From Halonotius sp046719765 (GTDB lineage Archaea; Halobacteriota; Halobacteria; Halobacteriales; Haloferacaceae): a DNA stretch of 64,000 bases. A model generated the notes under the pieces. The model ran no database searches and was not told where the DNA came from. It saw only the letters and a list, made by a program, of their open reading frames with translations. Of this stretch, positions 23,800-31,406 are shown piece after piece. Each line of letters begins with the position of its first letter. The first letter of the stretch is position 1. Position numbers and translations under genes: made by a program. The stretch spans positions 1 to 64,000 of the forward strand of contig NZ_JABEBY010000011.1 of NCBI RefSeq assembly GCF_046719765.1. The letters are read 5' to 3'.

Positions 23800-24597
23800 A
23801 TGTCCGTCTCGCCCGCTTACCCGGACATGACTCACCTGAGCGTTGTTGGCTGCGGCAACATGGGCGGGGCCCTCCTGCAGGGCCTCGCCGCAAGCGGCGA
23901 TCACACTCTCGTCGGCTGCGACATCGACCCCGACGCCCGCGCGTCGGTTGCCGACTACTGTGAGACGACCGACGATCTCGCGGTCGCTGCCGAGGCCGAC
24001 TACGTCGTGTTGGCGGTCAAACCCGACTCGGTCGGCGACCTGCTGCCGGCTCTCGACCTTGACGACGACCAGACCCTGATTTCGATTGCCGCCGGCGTTT
24101 CCATCGATTATCTCGACGACCTCACGGACGCCAACATCGTCCGCCTGATGCCGAATCTCAACGCCGAAACCCGGAACATGGCCGCCGCGGTCACCGGCGC
24201 GGTCGACGACACGGTGCGCGCACTGCTCGACGAAGTCGGCGAGTACGCCGAGATTGACGAATCAGCAATGGATATCGCCACCGCGCTCAACGGCAGCGGC
24301 CCCGCCTTCGTCTTCTATCTCATCGGCGCGATGGCCGACGCCGGCGTCGACAGCGGGCTCGACGAGGAACAGGCCGAAACGCTGGCCGCCCAGACGTTCA
24401 AGGGTGCGGCCGAAACCGTCCTCCAGTCCGAGCAATCGATCGACGAGCTGATCGACGCGGTCTGCTCGGAGGGTGGGACGACCATCGAGGGGATGGAACT
24501 GCTGTGGGACAGCGATGTCGAGGAACGCGTGGGTGCGGCCGTCCACGCCGCCGAGGATCGTTCTCGGGAGATGGCCGCCGAGTTCACCGATGAGTGA
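23800..24597 (+). CDS. proC: Pyrroline-5-carboxylate reductase
   Basis: 265 residues from the ATG at 23800, a start also preserved in the degenerate copy at 22694; ATG 23827 is an alternative. The NAD(P)-binding motif is VVGCGNMGGALLQGL (about 14-28). LAVKPDSV, ISIAAGVSI, RLMPNLNAETR and the C-terminal signature ALNGSGPAFVFYLIGAMADAG with EGGTTIEGM complete the family pattern. It catalyses the last step of proline synthesis. The stop overlaps proB by 8 bp (ATGAGTGA). Confidence 0.96.
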   Translation: MSVSPAYPDMTHLSVVGCGNMGGALLQGLAASGDHTLVGCDIDPDARASVADYCETTDDLAVAAEADYVVLAVKPDSVGDLLPALDLDDDQTLISIAAGVSIDYLDDLTDANIVRLMPNLNAETRNMAAAVTGAVDDTVRALLDEVGEYAEIDESAMDIATALNGSGPAFVFYLIGAMADAGVDSGLDEEQAETLAAQTFKGAAETVLQSEQSIDELIDAVCSEGGTTIEGMELLWDSDVEERVGAAVHAAEDRSREMAAEFTDE

Positions 24598-25489
24598 CGC
24601 GCCTGACGCTGGCGATGTCGACGATGCGACCGCTGTCGACACCGACGACGCCGGCGGTGTGACCGCCCTCGACGCCGACGCCGTGACCGCCGCCCGCCAG
24701 CAGGCCGCTGCCGCCGACCGCGTCGTCGTCAAGGCCGGCACCAACTCGCTGACCGACGACGAGTCGAATCTCTCGCTGTCGAAGCTCCACAAGCTCGTCG
24801 ACGACATCACCGATCTGCGCGACCGCGGCAAGCAGGTCGTCCTCGTCTCTTCGGGGGCTGTCGGGGCCGGCATCGGCCGGATCGGCTACGAAAGCGACAC
24901 CATCGAGGAATCCCAGGCACTCTCGACGATCGGCCAAAGTCAGCTGATGACGGCCTACAGCGAGAGCTTCGCCCGCTACGACACGAAGGTCGCCCAGATC
25001 CTCCTCACCCAACACGATCTCGACAACCCCGATCGGTTCACCAACGTTCGCAACACCATTGAAACCCTCCTTGAGTGGGGGGTCGTCCCCATCGTCAACG
25101 AAAACGACGCCATCGCCACCGAAGAGCTGCGGATCGGCGACAACGACCGGCTGTCGTCGTCGGTCGCCATCGGCATCGACGGCGATCTGCTGGTGACGCT
25201 GACCGACGTGGGTGGCGTCTACACCGGCAACCCAAAAACCGACGCCGACGCCGAGCTGATCGACGCTGTCGGCGCAAATTACGACCAGGTACAGACCATC
25301 GTCGATGAGAGCTCGACCGGCGGCTTCGGCGGCATTCAGACCAAAGTCGAGGGCGCGCGCCGCGTCAGCGAACACGGCACCCCCGCGATCATCGCGGCCT
25401 CGACCGAGCCCGACGTGTTGGCGAAGATTGCCGACGGCGAAACCGTAGGAACGATATTTCTCCCGATCAACGGTGTCGACAATGAGTGA
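24590..25489 (+). CDS. proB: Glutamate 5-kinase
   Basis: 299 residues from the ATG at 24590. An acidic N-terminal extension of about 35 residues leads into the amino-acid kinase domain: VVVKAGTNSLTDD, VLVSSGAVGAGIGRIGY, VPIVNENDAIA, and the GTGGF-like SSTGGFGGIQTKVEGA near the C-terminus. The PUA domain found in many bacterial ProB proteins is absent. It phosphorylates glutamate at the gamma carboxyl. It overlaps both neighbours by 8 bp, so proCBA is a tightly coupled operon. Confidence 0.95.
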   Translation: MSDAPDAGDVDDATAVDTDDAGGVTALDADAVTAARQQAAAADRVVVKAGTNSLTDDESNLSLSKLHKLVDDITDLRDRGKQVVLVSSGAVGAGIGRIGYESDTIEESQALSTIGQSQLMTAYSESFARYDTKVAQILLTQHDLDNPDRFTNVRNTIETLLEWGVVPIVNENDAIATEELRIGDNDRLSSSVAIGIDGDLLVTLTDVGGVYTGNPKTDADAELIDAVGANYDQVQTIVDESSTGGFGGIQTKVEGARRVSEHGTPAIIAASTEPDVLAKIADGETVGTIFLPINGVDNE

Positions 25490-26855
25490 TACCGACGCCA
25501 CCGGCGACGCCGCCGGAGCGACTGACCAGGCCATCGACGCGAAAGTCGACGCCGCCGAGGCAGCCGCGCTCGATCTCGCCAACGTCGACAACGACGACCG
25601 ACAGGCCGCACTGCACGCCATCGCCGACGCCATCGATGACAACCGCGAAGCCATCCAGTCGGCCAACGCCGAGGATGTCGAAGCCGCCGAGGAACTGCTC
25701 GAAGCCGGCGAGTACAGCCAGGCCCTTGTCGACCGCCTCAAGCTCTCGGATGCGAAACTCGACAGCATCGTCGAGATGGTTCGCAGCGTCGCCGGCCAGG
25801 ACGACCCCCTCGGCGAGACCCTCGTCGCCCGCGAACTCGACAAAGATCTCGAACTCTACAAGCTCGCCGTCCCCATCGGCGTCGTCGGCACGGTCTTCGA
25901 GTCCCGGCCCGACGCCCTCGTCCAGATCGCCGCGCTCGCGCTGAAATCCGGCAACAGCGTGATGCTCAAAGGCGGCAGCGAGGCCAGCGAGTCGAACCGC
26001 GTCCTCTTTGAGCTCATCCGCGAGGCCACCGCCAACCACGACGCGATCCCGGATGGCTGGGCCCAACTTGTCGAGGCCCGTGCCGACGTGACCGCCATGC
26101 TCGATATGGACGAATCGATCGACCTGCTGATGCCACGCGGGAGTTCCTCCTTTGTCGAGTACGTCCAGGACAATACGTCGATCCCCGTGCTCGGCCACAC
26201 CGAGGGGATCTGCCATATCTTCGTCGACCGCGAGGCCGCCCTCGATATGGCGACCGAGGTTGCCTTCGACGCCAAGGTGCAGTATCCCGCGGTCTGTAAC
26301 GCGGTCGAAACCCTGCTCGTCCACGAGTCAGTCGCTGAGGCGTTCCTCCCGCAGATCACCAAACGCTACGCCGCCGAGGGTGTCGAGATCCGCGGCGACG
26401 AGCGCACCCGAGAGATCGTTGATGTCGCCGCAGCCAGCGAGGCCGACTGGGAAACCGAGTACGGTGACCTGATTATCGCGGTCAAAGTCGTTGACTCACT
26501 CGATACCGCCCTCGACCACATCACCGAGCACGGCTCCAAACACACCGAGTCGATCATCAGCGAGGACGCCGACCGTGCCGGCCGGTTCATGCGGAGCCTC
26601 GATTCGGCGAGTGTCTTCCACAACGCCTCGACTCGCTTTTCTGACGGCTACCGGTTCGGCCTCGGCGCGGAGGTCGGCATCTCGACGGGCAAGATCCACG
26701 CCCGTGGCCCCGTCGGGCTGGAGGGGTTGACGACCTACAAATACCACCTCGAAGGCGACGGCCACCTCGTGGCGACCTACGCCGGCGACGATCCTCGCCC
26801 GTTCACCCACGAGGAGTTCGACGGCGAGTGGGTGCCGGGCGAGCTGTCGCGGTAG
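25482..26855 (+). CDS. proA: Gamma-glutamyl phosphate reductase
   Basis: 457 residues from the ATG at 25482 (ATGAGTGA overlap with proB). It is an aldehyde-dehydrogenase-fold enzyme with VPIGVVGTVFESRPD, the catalytic Cys in QYPAVCNAVETLLVH, GSKHTESIISED and GLGAEVGISTGKIHARGPVGLEGLTTYKY near the end, as in ProA. It reduces glutamyl-5-phosphate to the semialdehyde. The N-terminus is acidic and slightly extended. It is the last gene of the proline operon. Confidence 0.96.
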   Translation: MSDTDATGDAAGATDQAIDAKVDAAEAAALDLANVDNDDRQAALHAIADAIDDNREAIQSANAEDVEAAEELLEAGEYSQALVDRLKLSDAKLDSIVEMVRSVAGQDDPLGETLVARELDKDLELYKLAVPIGVVGTVFESRPDALVQIAALALKSGNSVMLKGGSEASESNRVLFELIREATANHDAIPDGWAQLVEARADVTAMLDMDESIDLLMPRGSSSFVEYVQDNTSIPVLGHTEGICHIFVDREAALDMATEVAFDAKVQYPAVCNAVETLLVHESVAEAFLPQITKRYAAEGVEIRGDERTREIVDVAAASEADWETEYGDLIIAVKVVDSLDTALDHITEHGSKHTESIISEDADRAGRFMRSLDSASVFHNASTRFSDGYRFGLGAEVGISTGKIHARGPVGLEGLTTYKYHLEGDGHLVATYAGDDPRPFTHEEFDGEWVPGELSR

Positions 26856-26925
26856 AACGCGATACACTGTCGAAATAATCCCAACGCAGCAAAGATATTT
26901 CTGAGTTGGCGGTCAACGTTCTGGT

Positions 26926-27444
26926 ATGAGCGACGCCGAGCGACCCGGCTGGACGGAGTCGGTGTCGGCTGCCGACCGCGTCCGGTCGGTCGCAACGACA
27001 CTGAGCGAGCCCCGAACCGCCAACTGGATCGCGGGCGAAGCCGAGGTCGCCCACGAGACGGCCCGCAAGTATCTCGACCGACTGGTCGCGGACGGCAAGC
27101 TCGAAACGGTGGACGGTGACGCGAAAACACTCTATCAGCCCGACCCAGTCGGCCAGTATCTCGCCGAGATGCACAGCCTCTATACCGACCACACCGCCGA
27201 CGAGCTGGCCGACCGCCTGACCGAGATCACCGACCAGCTTCGCCGGTGGCAAGATGAGTACGACACCGAGACACCCAACGAACTCCGGGCGGCGATCGGC
27301 GAGACGACCGATGCGGCGACAGCCGACGAATACCGTCGCGTTGCGACCGAGTGGGAGCAGCTGCAGTACCGCCGATCGCTCGTCGAGGACACCCTCCGGC
27401 TATACGACCGCTTTGCCGACGACACATTGCCCGCGCCGGTATGA
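26926..27444 (+). CDS. Winged-helix regulator (DUF7342-like)
   Basis: 172 residues. The N-terminal half is a helix-turn-helix: NWIAGEAEVAHETARKYLDRLVADGKLETVDGDAKTLYQPDP. A coiled-coil-like helical region (about 85-165) rich in Glu, Arg and Leu follows. This pattern matches haloarchaeal regulators that I recall as DUF7342. The stop overlaps the next gene by ATGA (27441-27444), suggesting an antitoxin-like partner of that gene. Confidence 0.82.
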   Translation: MSDAERPGWTESVSAADRVRSVATTLSEPRTANWIAGEAEVAHETARKYLDRLVADGKLETVDGDAKTLYQPDPVGQYLAEMHSLYTDHTADELADRLTEITDQLRRWQDEYDTETPNELRAAIGETTDAATADEYRRVATEWEQLQYRRSLVEDTLRLYDRFADDTLPAPV

Positions 27445-27875
27445 CACCGCCGGGATCGCCAAATCCGGCGGTCTACCGCGAGCTCCGGGATGTGCTCCGG
27501 CGACAACCCGAGATCACGGAAACGCGCTACGAGCCCGACGCAGTCCAGCAACGGTATCTTGTTGCCTCGGTCGCGCCCGCCCGGATCGAGCCACCCACCG
27601 GCCCTGAGTCGCCGCGGATCGAGATTCGCTGGCGGCTTGCGCGCGATGAGTTCCGGATCGATTACACCGATCAAAACACCGGGTTTCACTGTGGCTGGCA
27701 CCGCGATGACGATCATCCCGATCTCGGCGCGACGCATTTTCAGTACGAACGGTCTGAGGATGACGAGCCGAGCTACGAGGCAGCCGACGTTGCGGCGACG
27801 ACGCCGCCGAAACTGCTGTGGATCTGTCTCGACGAGTTGTTTTCAGTTCGACTTCCAACGCTCACAGAGCCGTAG
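27441..27875 (+). CDS. TumE-like small protein, possible toxin
   Basis: 144 residues. The core is beta-rich with RIEIRWRL, EFRIDYTDQNTGFHCGWHRDDDHPDLGATHFQY. This resembles TumE/DUF6516-type proteins (a W-x-Y strand followed by a His-rich turn), which often pair with small wHTH proteins. The match is by eye, so confidence is moderate. It is translationally coupled to the winged-helix gene upstream and convergent with trmB. Confidence 0.6.
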   Translation: MTPPGSPNPAVYRELRDVLRRQPEITETRYEPDAVQQRYLVASVAPARIEPPTGPESPRIEIRWRLARDEFRIDYTDQNTGFHCGWHRDDDHPDLGATHFQYERSEDDEPSYEAADVAATTPPKLLWICLDELFSVRLPTLTEP

Positions 27876-27885
27876 GGGTCGTCGA

Positions 27886-28932
27886 CTACGCTGCTTCGCT
27901 GAGCGTCACGCGCTCGGCTTCGATATCCTCGATAAACGCGCCCTCGCCGCCGACTGTGTAGGTCTCGCCGTCGGCGTCGACGGTCAGACTCGCTTCGATC
28001 GGGAACTGGCTGTTGGTCGGCTCGATCAACCCCTGTGTCACGCCGACGATCTGACACTCGATATCGACCGGCTCACTTGTCTCGGTCCACCGGCCTTCGA
28101 TCCGGGCGGCCAGCGGCGTTTCCGTGCGACACCGGAGCGTTGCCTCGACGACAACTGTTCGAAAGTTAGTCTCGGTCAGCGGGAGGCCGGTGGGTTCGGT
28201 GACCGCAACCTCGGTGCCGACCGGCCAGTAGTTGCCGAAAAATGAGCCGACGATCACGGGCCCGAGTTGGGGATGTGCGAAGACGATCGCCTGGGTGTCG
28301 CTGTGGGTGGAGGTCAGCATCTCCGCGGGGGCGACCAACCCGACCCGGTCGTCTGCGGTCACCATCGCCGGCATCGGCTCGCTCCAGATCCGGGTGATAC
28401 TCGCCAGCCCGCCACAGTCGGCCGGCGGCTCGTCGGTTTCGGTGATCAACAGCGTCACCAGGACACCCCGATCGACAGCGGCTTGCAGTTCGTCTTCGAC
28501 GACCGAGAGCCGCCCGATTGGGATCGACAGGGTGAGCTCCGACTCGCTGTCGGCGATGAGGCCCTGAATCCGTTTGAGCACGGTTTCCCGGCTTTTGACA
28601 ACCTCGAACTGGTCGGCTTCCGGCTCGGCGCGCGTGTAGCGCCCTTCAAGGGCCGGTTTGATCGCCTTGGCGTCGGTGACAAGCTGGTTGACAACCGTCT
28701 CGGGCGGGCGCGCGCGAATGCGTGTCGGGACGACGTGATCGTTGACCTCGACGAAGCCGCGATCCGCGAGGGCCTCGCTGACGCTGTAGACGTAGCGTTT
28801 GGAGACGCCGGCGACATCGGCGATCGTACTCGCCTTTGCCTCGCCGTGGGCCAACAGGGTGAGGTAGGTGTCGACCTCCTTCTCGGAGAAGCCGAACCGC
28901 CGAAGATGCGCCCGGAGGGTGGCGTCGTCCAT
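27886..28932 (-). CDS. TrmB-family sugar-sensing transcriptional regulator
   Basis: 348 residues. The N-terminal winged helix (FGFSEKEVDTYLTLLAHGEAKASTIADVAGVSKRYVYSVSEAL) is the TrmB DNA-binding domain. The region to about 250 is the phospholipase D-like sugar-binding domain (TVLKRIQGLIADSESELTLSIPI), and a beta-rich C-terminal domain follows. It is encoded 96 bp downstream of the GH13 gene on the same strand. The natural expectation is control of the surrounding glycoside hydrolases in response to maltose or glucose; this is inferred from family and context. Confidence 0.9.
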   Translation of the reverse strand: MDDATLRAHLRRFGFSEKEVDTYLTLLAHGEAKASTIADVAGVSKRYVYSVSEALADRGFVEVNDHVVPTRIRARPPETVVNQLVTDAKAIKPALEGRYTRAEPEADQFEVVKSRETVLKRIQGLIADSESELTLSIPIGRLSVVEDELQAAVDRGVLVTLLITETDEPPADCGGLASITRIWSEPMPAMVTADDRVGLVAPAEMLTSTHSDTQAIVFAHPQLGPVIVGSFFGNYWPVGTEVAVTEPTGLPLTETNFRTVVVEATLRCRTETPLAARIEGRWTETSEPVDIECQIVGVTQGLIEPTNSQFPIEASLTVDADGETYTVGGEGAFIEDIEAERVTLSEAA

Positions 28933-29028
28933 ACCGGTAGTGGCGGCGGCTCCTACTTAACAGTCCGTGGCTGGTGTGGTCGCCGAATCCGGCCGGCAGC
29001 TGCTCACGCTCGGTCGGCGGACAGCCGC

Positions 29029-31302
29029 TCACGTTGTGACCGGCCGACAGACGACAACGTCGTCAACGACAACGTAGTTGCCATCCTTCTTTTCACGCGG
29101 ATCATGCCGCTTCCGGAGCGGCTCCCCGGTTCGAAGATCGGTGTCGCCGACGGCGGTCGGCAGGCTCACCGTCGCCGGGATCTCTCCAAAGTTGACGACG
29201 ACGAGCAACCGCTGGTCGCCGTTGTCGCGGGCGAAGGCGACGACGTGCTGTGGCTCGTCGGTGATCTGTAGGTTGTCGCTATCGCTGTCGGCTGTCGTGG
29301 TATCGCTGTCATCAGCGTTGTCTGTCGTGGTATCGCTGTCACCGGTGTCGTCTCTCGCTGTGTCGCTGTCAGCGTCGTCGCCGCTCGTATCGCCGTCTGC
29401 ATCCGGGGGTGGCTCTGTCGTCATCGGATCAGTTGTGGTGACGACGCCGACTGAGACGGGTTCGACTCGGCCATCGTGCAACACCGGATACTCCTCTCGC
29501 AGCCGTGACAGCGATCGATGAAAGTCGGTCAGTGCTGTGTCGCCATCATGCCATTTCATCGGGCCGCGATCGGCGGTCATGCCGCGCTCCTGGCCGTAGT
29601 AGATCAGTGGCGCGCCCGGAAGGGTGAACGTCGCCGCCGCCGCCGCTCGCAGGGCTGGCTCGCCGCACTCGCCGAGATACCGGCTTTCGTCGTGGTTTTC
29701 GACATACCGGAGGTGAACTGACGACTCGGGGAATCCCTGCCAGCGTACCGTCTCAAGCGCGTCAAAGATCGCCCGGGCTGGCTCCTTCTCGTTTCCGATC
29801 GCCCGCAGTGTTTCGTGGAGGGTGCTGTCGTAATGCATCGTAAACTCGGCTTCGTGGGCCTGTGGATCGTGGGGGATCGTCTCATCGAGCATGAGAAAAT
29901 CGGCGGGAACGCGTTCGGCGACCTCCTTCCAGAAGCCATGCGGAACACCCCAGGCGATATCACACCGAAAGCCATCGACGAGATTGACCCACTCGTCGAC
30001 GACATCGAGCATCCACTCCCGAACCGCCAGCGAGCCATAGTTGAGATTGGGGATCCGCGACCAGTTGAAGTAAAACTCGGGGCTCCCGTCGCCGGCCCAC
30101 GCGATGTCGGTGCTGTCGTCGGCCCGCGGCACCCGGGCGTAGTGGTCGGCGTAGGCGTCGACGCCGGCCGAGTGGAGTTGAAACGCTGGATGGTCGCGGG
30201 AGGTGTGATTGATCACGAGATCAAACACGACCCGGATCCCGGCCTCGTGGCAGCGATCGACCAGTGATTCGAAGTCGGCGCGGTCGCCCAGATCTGCCGC
30301 CGTGCTGAAGTAGTCGGTGATGTGGTAGCCGTGGTCGGTCGGGCTGGCGAGAATCGGCGTCAGCCACAGCATGTCGACGCCGAGCGATTCCAAATACTCG
30401 ATCCGGCGTTCGATCTCCGAAAACGTTGCCTGTGGCGTCTCGCCGGCAAACGATCGCACGAAGATCTCATACACCGTCGGCGATTCGGCCCACGCCGGCG
30501 GCTCAGTTGGAGATCGAATCTCGAACTCGCCGGGGTCGGCGCGCCGCACGTCGACGGTGTCGGCAACCGAATGACGCTCACCAACCGCGACCGCATGCAC
30601 CCGGAGTCGGTCGCCGACGGCGTCGGCAGCAACGCGACAGGTTCGCTCATCGGTTTCGACCGCCGTATCCGGGATCGAATCGCGGTCGTCGACGACGAAT
30701 TGCACCTCCAACTCCTCGTCGCTCAACTCGCTGTCGGGGGCGGCTGCTGGGTCGGCGGTGACGACGACCTGGCCGTTTTCGTCGTCGACGTTCGTCGACA
30801 GCGCGCAGCGTGGTCGCCCCGGGCCTGGGACGGTCACCGAGTCGTGGATCTGTCGGCCGAAATCATCGTCGAGACAGAAGCCGTAATGGTGGGTGCCGGG
30901 CGGTAACTCGACTTCGAGCAGAAAGCGGTCGTCGGCGCGTCGCGGTCGGTTGGCACCGACACGGTGGTCGTTGAACGGACCAACGACTGAGACGCGATCG
31001 ATCGTCGCCGGCTCGACCGGCAGCTCGGCAAACGGCAGCGTCAACGCCATCTTCTTGCGGGCGTGCGGAAACGCCAGCACGCGCTGGCTGTGCGACCCAT
31101 TCGGCCCGACGAGTTCAAACCGGTAGGTGCCAGGCTGATCTGGCCTGACGGCAATGACCGGCTCGTCGCCGACGGTCACCCGACTCTCAGCCGGGGCGTC
31201 GACGAGTTGCCACGCGTAGTCAGCCGCGGGCTCTGGGTTCCAAGGGGCCAACTCGACGGCCTCGCCGACGGCGGTAAATCGCGGTGGCCCGATATCGTCC
31301 AT
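29029..31302 (-). CDS. GH13 alpha-amylase-family glycosidase
   Basis: 757 residues from the ATG at 31302. Residues 1-280 are beta-rich (PKD/starch-binding-like). The GH13 barrel starts at about 285 (PTVYEIFVRSF). It carries DLVINHTS, the nucleophile Asp in GFRCDIAW, the acid Glu in LMLDETIPH and the transition-state Asp in VENHDESRY. Near the C-terminus an acidic insertion rich in Asp, Thr and Ser (plus-strand about 29265-29410) interrupts the last domain. There is no signal peptide, so it is likely cytoplasmic and acts on maltodextrins. It shares a divergent promoter region with the GH15 gene. Confidence 0.93.
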   Translation of the reverse strand: MDDIGPPRFTAVGEAVELAPWNPEPAADYAWQLVDAPAESRVTVGDEPVIAVRPDQPGTYRFELVGPNGSHSQRVLAFPHARKKMALTLPFAELPVEPATIDRVSVVGPFNDHRVGANRPRRADDRFLLEVELPPGTHHYGFCLDDDFGRQIHDSVTVPGPGRPRCALSTNVDDENGQVVVTADPAAAPDSELSDEELEVQFVVDDRDSIPDTAVETDERTCRVAADAVGDRLRVHAVAVGERHSVADTVDVRRADPGEFEIRSPTEPPAWAESPTVYEIFVRSFAGETPQATFSEIERRIEYLESLGVDMLWLTPILASPTDHGYHITDYFSTAADLGDRADFESLVDRCHEAGIRVVFDLVINHTSRDHPAFQLHSAGVDAYADHYARVPRADDSTDIAWAGDGSPEFYFNWSRIPNLNYGSLAVREWMLDVVDEWVNLVDGFRCDIAWGVPHGFWKEVAERVPADFLMLDETIPHDPQAHEAEFTMHYDSTLHETLRAIGNEKEPARAIFDALETVRWQGFPESSVHLRYVENHDESRYLGECGEPALRAAAAATFTLPGAPLIYYGQERGMTADRGPMKWHDGDTALTDFHRSLSRLREEYPVLHDGRVEPVSVGVVTTTDPMTTEPPPDADGDTSGDDADSDTARDDTGDSDTTTDNADDSDTTTADSDSDNLQITDEPQHVVAFARDNGDQRLLVVVNFGEIPATVSLPTAVGDTDLRTGEPLRKRHDPREKKDGNYVVVDDVVVCRPVTT

Positions 31303-31389
31303 ATGACGTTTCAGGGGGCCGAATCGTCTTGATTGTTGTCGTTTCAAAAAACGTGTGAACAACAAATACACCAAGAATTAATACGGGTG

Positions 31390-31406
31390 ACCTACTGAAG
31401 GTAGGT
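31390..31406 (+). promoter_or_regulatory. Palindrome at the GH15 start codon
   Basis: ACCTAC-TGAAG-GTAGGT, a perfect 6-bp inverted repeat whose last base adjoins the ATG at 31407. A TATA-like AATTAATA lies about 26 bp upstream of the ATG, so the message is probably leaderless and the palindrome lies between the core promoter and start site. TrmB, encoded nearby, is the obvious candidate ligand. Confidence 0.6.

Noticed and set aside
24584..25843. Long minus-strand frame opposite proB and proA
   Set aside because: Antisense shadow of a well-supported operon.
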